From Clostridia bacterium (lineage in GTDB: Bacteria > Bacillota > Clostridia > Oscillospirales > Acutalibacteraceae): a DNA stretch of 41,178 nt. A program made the position numbers and the translations under genes. Where the stretch lies: the NCBI GenBank assembly GCA_017516745.1, contig JAFXBF010000024.1, positions 1 through 41,178 of the forward strand, given 5' to 3'. This document shows, piece after piece, positions 23,262 to 32,033 of the stretch. Position 1 is the first letter of the stretch. Every line of letters begins with the position of its first letter. Below the pieces are notes generated by a model, which was given only the letters and a program-made list of their open reading frames with translations, was not told the origin of the DNA and made no database searches.

Positions 23262-24605
23262 TTATTCGGGTACTGTAAAATTAATCTTTACCGGCTCGGA
23301 CTTTTTGTGGTAAGCGCTTTCGGCTGTTACGGTGAGCGTGTAATTCTTTCCTGCCTCTAATATGTCCTTTGCCACCGTGAATCCCTGCGTGTCGTCTTCA
23401 TCAACAATGTAATAAGTTGCAATAAACTCGTTGCTGTAAACTTCGTTACTATTCTCGTCTGTTACTGTTACTTCGTAGCTGTGTACGATATATCCTTCGG
23501 GTACTTTCGCCTCGGTAAACGAAATTCTGTAATCACCGTTTTCGGTTGAAGTTACTTCAGCCTTTGTTTCCTCAAATACGGGTGTCTTGTCGTGTGCCTT
23601 CATGTTCTTGTATGTGTAGGCAAAGGTGTCGGGGTTATTCACGTTTTCAATGTAGTAATCGCAGAAATATGTGTCCGACAAAAGGTCGTAGCCTCTTATA
23701 TGTACGGCACCGTTGCTGTCTGCTTCAACAACGCAGAACTGTGCGGCATCCTCATACCTTTCGGGGTGCTGACCGACTATGTAGTTCTTGTCAAGCTCAA
23801 ATCTTGCCATTGCGCCCACACCGACAGAGGTGTATGTAGACTGATTAATGCTTCTCGGGTCATTGAACGGGAAATGAGAGTGTCCCGAAAAATTAATCAC
23901 CTTATTGTGACCTGCAAATACGGGGTTTAACTGCGGTGTGCACCAAACGGTACTTCCGTAAACCGTGCCGAACGGGTGCGGATGCTGGAAAACAAATACG
24001 GGCTTGTTACCCGATGTGTTCTCCGCCTTGTGGATTTCGTCACTTAACCATTTAAGGCTTTTAGGGGTATATGTCCATTCCGTCAGCGAGCGTTCACCCG
24101 AAAAGGCAATGCAGGTAAAGCCGTTGATTTCGGTAACCGTGTCGAGAGAGTGGGGGAAATACTGCTCAAAAAGCTCTTTGTAGTTATCTGCCTTGAATTC
24201 GTGGTTGCCTGCAACGTTTATGCAGACTGTTTCTTCACGCACGTGCTCTTTAAGCGTGTCGGCGTAAGCCTTGTAATCGGGCTCGGTGCCTATACTTGAA
24301 AAATCGCCGAGACCGAAAAATGCGTCTACTCCTGCGTAAACGCTGTCGTTATCAAACAGAGCGTAGGCGGTATCAATTGCATCGGCAACATTTTCGTTTT
24401 CGTTGTGGGTGTCCGTAAAAACAATCAGTCTGATTTCGGGCACAAAATCATCGGGTACTTTGGGTAAGCTTTCCGTCACCGTGCCTCTTGTTGCCTGTAC
24501 CGCACCCCATATGAGGGTTACAACACAGCACAAGGCGAGAAACGATATTACGCTGCCGAGAAAAATGCCGAAGAATTTTGCAACCGATTTAATAACTCTT
24601 TTCAT
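23262..24605 (-). CDS. Membrane-anchored calcineurin-like metallophosphoesterase
   Basis: The 447-residue protein has an N-terminal membrane anchor (about residues 10-35, FFGIFLGSVISFLALCCVVTLIW), then a metallophosphoesterase domain with all ligand motifs: FTDTHNE, GLGDFS, AGNHEF, FQHPHPFG and GHSHFPF. A C-terminal beta-sandwich, about 110 residues, looks like a fibronectin III-type domain (VPEGYIVHSYEVTVTDEN). The catalytic part should lie outside the membrane. I prefer the ATG at 24605 after GGGGTGA over the GTG at 24614 that overlaps that site. It is monocistronic. The substrate (nucleotide, phosphodiester or wall-linked) is not clear. Confidence 0.88.
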   Translation of the reverse strand: MKRVIKSVAKFFGIFLGSVISFLALCCVVTLIWGAVQATRGTVTESLPKVPDDFVPEIRLIVFTDTHNENENVADAIDTAYALFDNDSVYAGVDAFFGLGDFSSIGTEPDYKAYADTLKEHVREETVCINVAGNHEFKADNYKELFEQYFPHSLDTVTEINGFTCIAFSGERSLTEWTYTPKSLKWLSDEIHKAENTSGNKPVFVFQHPHPFGTVYGSTVWCTPQLNPVFAGHNKVINFSGHSHFPFNDPRSINQSTYTSVGVGAMARFELDKNYIVGQHPERYEDAAQFCVVEADSNGAVHIRGYDLLSDTYFCDYYIENVNNPDTFAYTYKNMKAHDKTPVFEETKAEVTSTENGDYRISFTEAKVPEGYIVHSYEVTVTDENSNEVYSNEFIATYYIVDEDDTQGFTVAKDILEAGKNYTLTVTAESAYHKKSEPVKINFTVPE

Positions 24606-24679
24606 ATCTGTCACCCCGATAGAAAATATATATTAATCATATACCTTTATAAAAGCTGTGTCAAATTCTTTTGTAACAG

Positions 24680-24708
24680 TTGAAAAGCAAAAACATTTGA
24701 TATATAAT
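24680..24708 (+). promoter_or_regulatory. Promoter of the PnuC-like gene
   Basis: TTGAAA (24680-24685) and TATAAT (24703-24708) have 17-base spacing, about 35 bases before the start codon. Confidence 0.75.
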
Positions 24709-24742
24709 ATCGTGGTGTTTATTTATTCAAAACGGTGAACTT

Positions 24743-25423
24743 ATGAAAAACTCTAAAAAAATTATCATTGTGTTAACGGGTCTTGCAATCCTTGCCGCAG
24801 GCATTTTGTGCAAGCAGGAATTTTTTCTGATGATACCCCTGTTTGTTTCGCTTTTTGTTATGGCGTTTCAGTCAGAGGCGAACAGGGTAGGTGCTCTTAT
24901 AGGTGCAATAAACTCCGTTGTCTATACGGCAACTTATATCTATATGGGTGTTTACGCTTCTGCTGCCTCTGCCTTGCTTTTCAGCTTCCCGATTCAGCTG
25001 GGCACATTTTTCAGATGGAAGAAGAAGGCGTACAAAAACACGGCTGTGTTCAAGAAAATGTCAAACAAGGTGAGAGCGGTCTTTACCCTCTCGGTGCTTG
25101 CCGCCTGGGCTGTGCTTGCAGGTGTGTTTGCTCACCTTAAATATGAATACGCAATTCTGGACAGCATAACCTTTCTTTTCGGCTTTATCATCCCTGTGCT
25201 GACTATGCTTGCCTATATCGAATATACTTATCTCTGGATTGTTCAGGCGGTTATAGGCCTTTTGCTGAATGTGCAGATGGTGATGAACGACTACAAAGAA
25301 ACAACCTATCTTATTTACGGCGTGTATGCGCTTTACTGCGTAATCGGTGCGTTCATAAACGTGCAAAGGTTTTATAAGGAACAGCAGGAAAACAACGAGA
25401 ATTTCCAAATATCAAAAGCATAA
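24743..25423 (+). CDS. pnuC: PnuC-like nicotinamide riboside/vitamin transporter
   Basis: This is a 226-residue integral membrane protein with about seven hydrophobic segments. Features resembling the PnuC family are INSVVYTATYIYMGVYASAASALL, FSFPIQLGTFFRWKK and the late NDYKETTYLIYGVYALYCVI. PnuC carriers take up nicotinamide riboside or other vitamins that are then phosphorylated. It is a single gene with its own promoter and terminator and a weak GGTGA ribosome site. The exact vitamin cannot be read from the sequence; the family call is from pattern memory. Confidence 0.75.
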   Translation: MKNSKKIIIVLTGLAILAAGILCKQEFFLMIPLFVSLFVMAFQSEANRVGALIGAINSVVYTATYIYMGVYASAASALLFSFPIQLGTFFRWKKKAYKNTAVFKKMSNKVRAVFTLSVLAAWAVLAGVFAHLKYEYAILDSITFLFGFIIPVLTMLAYIEYTYLWIVQAVIGLLLNVQMVMNDYKETTYLIYGVYALYCVIGAFINVQRFYKEQQENNENFQISKA

Positions 25424-25435
25424 AAACATATTCTG

Positions 25436-25473
25436 AGCTATCTGCAAAGAGTTGCGACTCTTGCAGGTGGTTT
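25436..25473 (+). terminator. Terminator after the PnuC-like gene
   Basis: CTGCAA-GAGT pairs with ACTC-TTGCAG and is followed by GTGGTTTTTG. It is a probable intrinsic terminator shortly after the stop codon. Confidence 0.65.
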
Positions 25474-25530
25474 TTGCTTTTTCAGCAGGTAAAAATAAGG
25501 TTAAATCAACACTTGTCAGATTTTGTGTTG

Positions 25531-25559
25531 TTGTTTAAAACCTCAAACGAAAATACAAT
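25531..25559 (+). promoter_or_regulatory. Promoter of the lipase gene
   Basis: TTGTTT (25531-25536) and TACAAT (25554-25559) are spaced by 17 bases, 55 bases before the start codon. Confidence 0.55.
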
Positions 25560-25614
25560 TAATATGTAAAATTGGTTTAAATTGTATTTTCATTTGCTGA
25601 CAAGGAGAAAAAAG

Positions 25615-26778
25615 ATGCTTGACTGTGCAAAAATAAAATACCCTGTGGTTTTTGTCCACGGAATGTTCGGCTGGGGAGATAACGAAGGCATCAATAATCG
25701 CTTGCCATATTGGGGAGCTACAACGGGCAGTATATCTCAATATCTTTCAGATAAAGGTATACAGTGCTTTTGCGCTTCTGTTGGGCCGCTGTCAAGTGCC
25801 TGGGATCAAGCCTGTGAACTTTATGCTCAGCTTAAAGGCACAAGGGTTGATTACGGTGAGGCACATTCCCGCAAGTATGGCCACAAGCGATACGGCAGAA
25901 CATATGAAAAACCATTATTTGAAAACTTAAGCTCGTACAAAAAAGTACATCTTGTCGGACACAGCTTTGGCGGAAATACAATAAGACTTTTGGCACATCT
26001 TTTGAAATACGGCTCACCCGAAGAAAGGCAGGTGAGCGAAAAAAATGTATCTCCGCTTTTTATCGGAGGACAGGAAAACCTTGTTTGCAGCGTTACTGCT
26101 ATTTGTTCACCGCTTAACGGCACAAATGCTTATGAAACCGCACGCAGATATAAATTGATTGCGCCGATGAAATTTCTTTGCTATAATTATGCTGCGGCTC
26201 TGAGCAGAACAAGGCTGCACGGAAGACTTGTTGACTTTCATCTTGAGCAGTTCGGTGTGAATGATATCCCCGGTGAAGACGATAAAAAGGATTTTGTTAA
26301 CGCCGTAAAAACGCTGTTTGCAAACAAAGATAGTATAGAGCACGATATGTCTGAAAAGGGTGCGGCAGAGATTAACCGCATAATAAAAAATGTTCCGGAA
26401 ATTTATTATTTTTCCTACCCTTACAATTGTGTAGAAAGCAATTCGACAGGTAAATCCGTTTCACGAAACGTTAATTTTCCGCTTTTGAAATTTACCTGTG
26501 CGCTGATGCTTTGTAACGCACGGAAAACCGCAAACTCAGCCTTGAAAAACGACGGACTGGTTGATGTTGCATCGGCAGAACACCCGGCAAACGAGCCGTT
26601 CACACGCTTGGGTCAGACCGATGATATTGTTCCCGGCTTGTGGAATGTAATGCCTGTGAGAAGAGGTGACCACGGTACACCGATAGGGCTGTTTTCGCCA
26701 AGGGATGCAACTCACAGCTTTTACGATGAAATAATAAGCGTATTGTCCTGCACTGAAAAAAGTGTATTGCCTGACTAA
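25615..26778 (+). CDS. Triacylglycerol lipase-like alpha/beta hydrolase (family I.5 type)
   Basis: The 387-residue protein has the oxyanion segment VVFVHGMFGWG, nucleophile S117 in VGHSFGG, and the zinc-site region DYGEAHSRKYGHKRYGRTY. The last is nearly the same as that of Geobacillus and staphylococcal lipases, with H84 and H90 as likely zinc ligands and D64 upstream. The family's catalytic Asp and His are probably in the NDGLVDVASAE and GDHGTPIG regions. No signal peptide is seen, unlike secreted homologues, so it may act inside the cell. The ATG at 25615 follows AAGGAG. The stop overlaps the start of the next gene. Confidence 0.87.
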   Translation: MLDCAKIKYPVVFVHGMFGWGDNEGINNRLPYWGATTGSISQYLSDKGIQCFCASVGPLSSAWDQACELYAQLKGTRVDYGEAHSRKYGHKRYGRTYEKPLFENLSSYKKVHLVGHSFGGNTIRLLAHLLKYGSPEERQVSEKNVSPLFIGGQENLVCSVTAICSPLNGTNAYETARRYKLIAPMKFLCYNYAAALSRTRLHGRLVDFHLEQFGVNDIPGEDDKKDFVNAVKTLFANKDSIEHDMSEKGAAEINRIIKNVPEIYYFSYPYNCVESNSTGKSVSRNVNFPLLKFTCALMLCNARKTANSALKNDGLVDVASAEHPANEPFTRLGQTDDIVPGLWNVMPVRRGDHGTPIGLFSPRDATHSFYDEIISVLSCTEKSVLPD

Positions 26779-27679
26779 TGAGGATGGGAATTTTGAAAAA
26801 AGCAATTAAAGCCTTCCTGTATCCCAAGGGTGTGTTTTTGGCTGTGCTTTCTGTGTGCGCCGTTGCTTTTCTCGTTTATACGCTGAGTTGTAAGGCACCA
26901 GGTGAACCTATATCCATTGTTTCTTATGTTCTGTCGGCGTATTCACTGACGGTTTTTTGTCTGAAAACTCCGCAGATTTTTCGTAGCCTTAATCTTTTAA
27001 GGAAAATAATAAATTTATCAGGTGCTGGTTTGATAATGTGCATTTCAGGTCAACGGCTTTGCTGTGTGCTTCGCTTGCAGCAAATTCGGCTTATGCTGTT
27101 TTCCAATTTGTACTCGGCGTTTGGCATCGGTCGTTATGGTTCTGTTTGTTGTCCGGTTATTACGTACTCCTTGTTGTAATAAGGTCATTTTTGCTGAATT
27201 ATATCAGAAAAAACAGGGTTGGCGAAAATGTGAAAGCAGAACTGGAAAAATGCCGTTTGTGCGGAGCGGTTTTTCTTGTGCTGAATGTGGTTTTGTCATT
27301 CATTGTTTTCTTTATGGTGTATCGGAACTACACATTTTTCCGCAGCGAGATTACTACCATAGCAATAGCCGCATATACCTTTACGGCGTTGACGGTAGCT
27401 ATTGTTAATATTGCAAAACAGCGTCGTTTTGACCCGCCGGTTTATTTTGCTCTGAAGGTCTTGGCTTTAGCTGCAGCCAGCGTATCGCTGCTCAACCTTG
27501 AAGCCACGATGCTGACTACCTTCAACGATGGAACAATGACACTTGAATTTCGTCAAATTATGCTTGGTGTAAGCGGCTTTGCCGTATCGGCACTGATTAT
27601 CGGTATGGCGGTATATATGATTTTCGGTGCAGGCAAAAGAATAAAAAAATTTTCCGCTTCCTGTTCCGAAAAAGAATAA
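26778..27679 (+). pseudogene. Polytopic membrane protein gene with a one-base frameshift
   Basis: Two overlapping frames form one gene. The first (26778-27179) starts MRMGILKKAIKAFLYPKG and has two membrane helices. The second resumes in another frame with NNKFIRCWFDNVHFRST and carries several more helices up to 27679. Adding one T to the CTTTT run at 26994-26998 restores a continuous 300-residue protein reading NLFKENNKFIRCWFDN across the junction. The restored protein resembles an unnamed clostridial membrane-protein family, including the LEATMLTTF segment; this is recalled, not searched. It overlaps the lipase stop by one base and may be co-expressed. It may be a true frameshift, slippage or a sequencing error. 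Confidence 0.75.
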
Positions 27680-27774
27680 TATATGTGAAGACAACAGTTT
27701 TTTGATTTTGTGTTGTTCATTCGTAAACTTGAAAAGTGTATAATAACCTTACAAAACAAAAGGAGGTTGTTCGG

Positions 27775-28125
27775 ATGAACACAGATAAAATTTTGGCCGA
27801 GGCTATAGCCAAGGACTATGCACCCAAAGAAAACTCAAAAATCGTAGCACTTAAAAAGCTGGATAATAAGGCAAAAATGCCTGCAACGGTTTTTGCATAT
27901 ACCTTCGGAATAATTTCTGCACTCGTATTGGGAACAGGTATGTCGCTTGCAATGCAGGTTATCGGCAGCGGTACTGCAGGTATGGTTGTCGGAATTATCG
28001 TCGGCATAGTCGGTCTTGTCGGTTGCGGTGTGAATTATCCCATATACAAGAAAAAGCTTGAAAAGGGCAAGGCTAAATATGCCTATGAAATTGTACAGCT
28101 TGCCCGTGAAATAGCTGATAAATAA
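27775..28125 (+). CDS. Small two-helix membrane protein
   Basis: The 116-residue protein has a conserved-looking soluble N-terminus (YAPKENSKIVALKKLDNKAKMP), two membrane helices (about 38-60 and 66-90) and a charged C-terminal tail. Similar proteins are often labelled dihydropteridine reductase in databases, a label that the sequence does not support since there is no nucleotide-binding motif. The ATG at 27775 follows AGGAGG. A TetR gene begins 20 bases downstream, so the pair is probably an autoregulated operon. A TATAAT lies at 27739-27744, with a poor -35. Confidence 0.8.
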   Translation: MNTDKILAEAIAKDYAPKENSKIVALKKLDNKAKMPATVFAYTFGIISALVLGTGMSLAMQVIGSGTAGMVVGIIVGIVGLVGCGVNYPIYKKKLEKGKAKYAYEIVQLAREIADK

Positions 28126-28144
28126 TGAACAGGAGGAGCGGCAG

Positions 28145-28762
28145 GTGAATAAATCCGAAAGCAAGTATTTCAATACGGCAGTTAAAATGGATATGGCACT
28201 TGTATCTTTGCTCGAAAAGAAGCCGTTGAAATATATAACCGTGCGTGAGCTTTGTGAAACGGCAGGTGTCAACCGCTCGACCTTTTATCTTCATTATGAA
28301 ACTATAGGGGATTTGCTTGAGGAAACGACACGCTGTTTGCTTGACGATTTTCTTACTTACTTTTCGTTTGATGAAAAGACAGTTGCTTTTAACATTAATT
28401 CCTACGACCTGAAAGAGCTGTTTTTTCTCACCGACAAATACCTTGTGCCGTATCTCACGTATATACGTGATAACAAAGCGGTCTTTGTAACTGCATTGGC
28501 GCACAAGAAGACCTTCGGCTTTGAAAACGTTTACGACAGACTGTTTAAAAATATATTCAACCCGATACTTGACAGGTTTCACTACCCCGAAAAAGACAGG
28601 GAATATGTAATGATGTATTACCTCAACGGTATCAATGCAATTATCGAGGAATGGCTCAAGAATAATTGCGATAAATCAATTAAAGAAATATCGCAGATAA
28701 TAAATGTGTGTGTTTACGGGCTTGATAATGTCTTGTTAGGACATGAGCGTCTCAACCCGTGA
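28145..28762 (+). CDS. TetR-family transcriptional regulator
   Basis: The 205-residue protein has an N-terminal TetR helix-turn-helix (ITVRELCETAGVNRSTFYLHYETIGDLLEE, about 31-60) and an all-helical ligand-binding C-terminal domain. It starts with GTG at 28145 after AGGAGG. It lies directly behind the small membrane protein gene, which it may control. The ligand is unknown. Confidence 0.9.
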   Translation: MNKSESKYFNTAVKMDMALVSLLEKKPLKYITVRELCETAGVNRSTFYLHYETIGDLLEETTRCLLDDFLTYFSFDEKTVAFNINSYDLKELFFLTDKYLVPYLTYIRDNKAVFVTALAHKKTFGFENVYDRLFKNIFNPILDRFHYPEKDREYVMMYYLNGINAIIEEWLKNNCDKSIKEISQIINVCVYGLDNVLLGHERLNP

Positions 28763-28783
28763 ATAAACTTGTAGGAATAAAGG

Positions 28784-28829
28784 AAAAGCTGCTTCACTTC
28801 GCTTTGAAATGAGGCAGCTTTTTCTTATA
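28784..28829. terminator. Bidirectional terminator
   Basis: AAAAGCTGC-TTCA pairs with TGAG-GCAGCTTTT and is followed by T-rich sequence. It lies between the convergent TetR and sialidase-like genes and overlaps the last codons of the latter. Confidence 0.75.
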
Positions 28830-29895
28830 ATATTTTCCACTTCTGCTGTATGATTTCACACGGGCCGTTTTTGGTGTTCTTTGCATAGAATACGGTTATC
28901 AGCGTGCCGTCGGGTAGTTCAACCGTTGTCGGGTAGCCCAGGTCGTCGCTGAACGGGTTTTCGTAAAGATGAACGTCCTTTTCCCAGGTTTTACCGCCGT
29001 CGGTGCTGAACATTGCCATAATGCCGTAGGGCTTTTTTCTTCTGCCGTAGGTGCAAAGCAGAACACCTTTGCTTGTCATAAACAGGTGCGGCGGTGCACC
29101 GCCTGTTTTATCAAGCAGCATTTCGGGCTGTGTCCACGTCTTTCCGCCGTCATCGGAAACGCTCTGGAAGGTGGTGAAAAGGTGCTCCTTGCCGCCGTCA
29201 AACAGCTCTGAATTTTCGCCTCTGATGTGGCAGATAAGTCTGCCGTCGGGCAGTTCAATCAGGTGCGGCTCGTTGAGCACAACATTTTTGTCCGGACAGG
29301 TTATTTTGCCTATAAGCTCTGTTTTGCAGGTTTCGGTGTCAAGCCTGTGTACCTCAATACCTGCAAAAATATCCCCAAACCTTGTTCCTGCCCACAAAAC
29401 CGTGCCGTCACGAAGCTCAACAGGTCCGTGCGGAGAGGTGACAGGTGAGCGGTGAATCTCGCCGAAGGTAATACCGCCGTCATGGCTTATGCGAAATGTT
29501 GAGCCGAGGTATTTATCCTCATCCTCTTTTGTGATTGTGTTTATGTAATTCTGTACATATCTGTTCTTTGTGTTGTGGTGTCGCTGCATATCGGCAGAGT
29601 TGTTGAACGAGGTGAAAATAACCGAGTTTTCGCCGAAAACACATATACCTGCGTCCCTGTCGTCAAGCGGTGTATCAATAACGGGTGCAGGTCTTGTGTA
29701 AGTTTTGCCGCCGTCGAAGCTGTACGAAATTACAGCCTTGCCGAATGGGCAGATATGCTCAAGCCGAAAGCCCGAAGCGCCTACCGCAATTCTGCCGTCG
29801 GGCAGGGTAACAGCCGTCGGCCAGCCGAAATAGTTGTGCTTGCTGTCGGGGTTGGACATTATTGTTTCGGGTTTTCCGATAAGCTCAAATTTCAT
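28825..29895 (-). CDS. BNR/Asp-box repeat sialidase-like protein
   Basis: This is a 356-residue beta-propeller protein with repeated Asp-box motifs: SYSFDGGKTY, ISHDGGITF, VSDDGGKTW and STDGGKTW. It also has propeller-blade phrases such as LPDGRIAVG, LRDGTVLWAG, LPDGRLICHI and LPDGTLITVFY. This is the fold of exo-sialidases, but Asp boxes also occur in other glycosidases and in non-enzymatic propellers. I cannot assign the full arginine triad, so GH33 membership is uncertain. There is no signal peptide, which suggests cytoplasmic action. GGGAGATG precedes the ATG. The gene stands opposite an SGNH hydrolase gene and both may act on host glycans. Confidence 0.78.
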   Translation of the reverse strand: MKFELIGKPETIMSNPDSKHNYFGWPTAVTLPDGRIAVGASGFRLEHICPFGKAVISYSFDGGKTYTRPAPVIDTPLDDRDAGICVFGENSVIFTSFNNSADMQRHHNTKNRYVQNYINTITKEDEDKYLGSTFRISHDGGITFGEIHRSPVTSPHGPVELRDGTVLWAGTRFGDIFAGIEVHRLDTETCKTELIGKITCPDKNVVLNEPHLIELPDGRLICHIRGENSELFDGGKEHLFTTFQSVSDDGGKTWTQPEMLLDKTGGAPPHLFMTSKGVLLCTYGRRKKPYGIMAMFSTDGGKTWEKDVHLYENPFSDDLGYPTTVELPDGTLITVFYAKNTKNGPCEIIQQKWKIL

Positions 29896-29914
29896 TTAAT
29901 CATCTCCCGAAAAT

Positions 29915-29943
29915 ATTTTACAGCAATGCTGACACTTTTTCAA
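29915..29943 (-). promoter_or_regulatory. Promoter of the sialidase-like gene
   Basis: On the minus strand TTGAAA (complement of 29938-29943) and TAAAAT (complement of 29915-29920) are spaced by 17 bases, just upstream of the start codon at 29895. Confidence 0.7.
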
Positions 29944-29959
29944 GCCCGACATTTATCTG

Positions 29960-29989
29960 TTGCACTTTATTGCGGCATTGTGATATAAT
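29960..29989 (+). promoter_or_regulatory. Promoter of the SGNH hydrolase gene
   Basis: TTGCAC (29960-29965) and TATAAT (29984-29989) are spaced by 18 bases, about 20 bases before the start codon. It is back to back with the minus-strand sialidase-like promoter. Confidence 0.65.
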
Positions 29990-30011
29990 TTTAAAAAAGG
30001 AGGCTTATAAA

Positions 30012-30797
30012 ATGAACCTTAATTTTATTTTCAATAACGAAAACGAAAAACCGCTAGATAATCTTGTTGCGGACGGCGGCTTTGTCGGAATTATGCGAAC
30101 AATTGCCTGCGTTGGCGACAGCCTTTCATCGGGTGAATTTGAGTCAATGGACGAAAACGGCGTGCGTGGCTACCACGATATGTTCGATTATTCGTGGGGT
30201 CAGTATATTGCCCGAATGGCAGGATGCAAGGTGTATAATTTCTCCCGTGGCGGTATGACCGCAAGGGAATACTGCGCTTCCTTTGCCGAAGAAAACGGTA
30301 TGTGGGACAAGGAAAAGGCTGCACAGGGCTACATAATCGCCCTTGGCGTTAACGACATAATCAACGCAGGTCATCCCATAGGCAGCCTTTCGGATATCTG
30401 CCTTGAGGATTATAACAAAAACGCCGATACCTTTGCAGGCAACTACGGCAAAATTATTCAGCGCTATAAGGAAATTCAGCCCGATGCAAAGTTTTTCCTC
30501 GTCACCAAGCCAAAGGACAGCAGAGATGAGAGAAATCCCGGCGGTGCAGACGATATGTCAGCCCTGCTATATGAAATGGCAGAGCTTTTCCCGAATACAT
30601 ATATTATTGACTGGCGCCAATACGGCCCGGTTTGTGACGAAGAATTCAGAAAGCGTTTCTTTGTCGGCGGTCATATGAATGCCGCAGGCTATCTTTTCTC
30701 CGCAAAGATTATCAGCTCGTATATCGACTATATTATCCGCCACGATTTTGAAGCCTTCTCGCAGATTGGCTTTGTCGGTACACCTTATAAATATTAA
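30012..30797 (+). CDS. SGNH/GDSL-type hydrolase
   Basis: The 261-residue protein has block I GDSLSSG with nucleophile S37, a block II glycine in FSRGGMT, block III GVND, and a C-terminal His in FVGGHMNAAGY. This completes an SGNH esterase set, expected to deacylate a carbohydrate or small ester. No signal peptide is seen. The ATG at 30012 follows AAAGGAGG; the open frame upstream is not used. The next gene starts 2 bases after the stop, so the two are translationally close. Confidence 0.87.
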   Translation: MNLNFIFNNENEKPLDNLVADGGFVGIMRTIACVGDSLSSGEFESMDENGVRGYHDMFDYSWGQYIARMAGCKVYNFSRGGMTAREYCASFAEENGMWDKEKAAQGYIIALGVNDIINAGHPIGSLSDICLEDYNKNADTFAGNYGKIIQRYKEIQPDAKFFLVTKPKDSRDERNPGGADDMSALLYEMAELFPNTYIIDWRQYGPVCDEEFRKRFFVGGHMNAAGYLFSAKIISSYIDYIIRHDFEAFSQIGFVGTPYKY

Positions 30798-30798
30798 T

Positions 30799-32025
30799 AT
30801 GAAAAGATACAGGTTTTATATTGCTTTCTTCTTCGCTGTGCTTGCCGTGCATTTTTTCTTGCCGCTTAACTGGGCGGACGATGCCGTATTTTACGAAAAG
30901 GCGGCTTCAACCTCGCTTGACGATTTTCTTTTAACAAGTGCCCGACCGCTGACCGATGCCGCAACCTGGCTTTTTGCAAAGGTTAACCTTGCGTGGCGTA
31001 TTTCAAATCCGCTTGTGCTGACTGTTTTTTTAGCGGCCGTTGAAGAAATATTACCCATACGCAAAAGTAAAGTGACAAAGGCGGTTTTATTATTTGCCGT
31101 TTTCCCGTCAATGGTGCTTGTTGATGCGGGCTTTATTGCAACCACGGTCAATTACCTTTGGCCGATAACCTTCGGTTTACTGTGTCTTTTCCCGATAAGG
31201 AACAAACTGCTTAAAGTAAAAACACCGCTTTGGTATAAACTTGCAATAATTCCGTTGCTTGCTTATGCCTGCAATATGCAGCAGATGTGTGCCGTTTTGT
31301 TAGGTGTTTTGCTTTGCACAAATGTTTATATATGGACTGTCAGAAAAGAGTTTGATTTGTACGTTCTTTTTCAGAATGTTGCCGTAGCTGCAATGGCTGT
31401 GTATTCGTATTCGCTCAATGTCTTTTCCGACAATTCAAGAATGCTGCGTGAAACGGCACGGTATTTCCCCGGTTTCGGAAGTCTGAATATTTTTGAAAAA
31501 GCGGAACTCGGCTTTTCATCAACGTTTTACTGTATGACTATGGAGCTGCGTTTAGCCTTTGTCGGGTTTATAATCTTTGCGTTGTTTCTTGCTGTCTGTG
31601 GTTTAAGGCTGAACATAAAGCCTGCACTCAAAGCCGCAAGTGTATTTCCGTTTGTCTTTTCACTTGGCTTCGGTGCATTGGCACTTGTTAAGCCCGAGTG
31701 GGTAAAGGCTGTCTGCGGCGGTATGGTAAACGGTGGTGTCGGCAAGGCAGACTATGTTTTCAGCCCTGTTTCGGATTTGCTGTTTCTGCTTGTTCTTATA
31801 TGTTTTGCCGTTTCGGTTGTGTCGCTTCTTAAAACTAAAACCTCTCGTATGATAAGTGCGCTCATACTTGCCGCAGGCTTCGGCAGCCGCATACTTATGG
31901 GCTTTTCGCCGACTGTATGGGCTTCGGGCTACAGAACCTTTGCGATACTGTTTGTTTCATTCATACTTGCCGCTTTACTGATAATAAACGAAAGCTCCGG
32001 ACTATCGAAAGATAATCCGGAGTAG
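30799..32025 (+). CDS. Polytopic membrane protein (glycosyltransferase-like, DUF6056-type)
   Basis: This is a 408-residue protein with about ten hydrophobic segments. It has an early LNWADDAVFYEKA segment after the first helix and a later VNYLWPITFG. An acidic motif after helix 1 and the NYLWP phrase recall polytopic GT-C-like proteins of the DUF6056 type; this is a pattern impression only. The start is the ATG at 30799, 2 bases after the SGNH gene stop. No strong ribosome site is visible, so translation may be coupled. The function is unknown. Confidence 0.7.
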   Translation: MKRYRFYIAFFFAVLAVHFFLPLNWADDAVFYEKAASTSLDDFLLTSARPLTDAATWLFAKVNLAWRISNPLVLTVFLAAVEEILPIRKSKVTKAVLLFAVFPSMVLVDAGFIATTVNYLWPITFGLLCLFPIRNKLLKVKTPLWYKLAIIPLLAYACNMQQMCAVLLGVLLCTNVYIWTVRKEFDLYVLFQNVAVAAMAVYSYSLNVFSDNSRMLRETARYFPGFGSLNIFEKAELGFSSTFYCMTMELRLAFVGFIIFALFLAVCGLRLNIKPALKAASVFPFVFSLGFGALALVKPEWVKAVCGGMVNGGVGKADYVFSPVSDLLFLLVLICFAVSVVSLLKTKTSRMISALILAAGFGSRILMGFSPTVWASGYRTFAILFVSFILAALLIINESSGLSKDNPE

Positions 32026-32033
32026 TTTTTATA
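31991..32033. terminator. Terminator between convergent genes
   Basis: CTCCGGACTATC pairs with GATAATCCGGAG around GAAA, with one mismatch, and is followed by TAGTTTTT. It overlaps the last codons of the membrane protein gene. Confidence 0.85.

Noticed and set aside
27775-28125. Dihydropteridine reductase, the label I recall for similar proteins
   Set aside because: The protein is a small two-helix membrane protein with no cofactor-binding motif.
28825-29895. Firm GH33 sialidase assignment
   Set aside because: Asp boxes are clear, but I could not place the full arginine triad and other residues with certainty.
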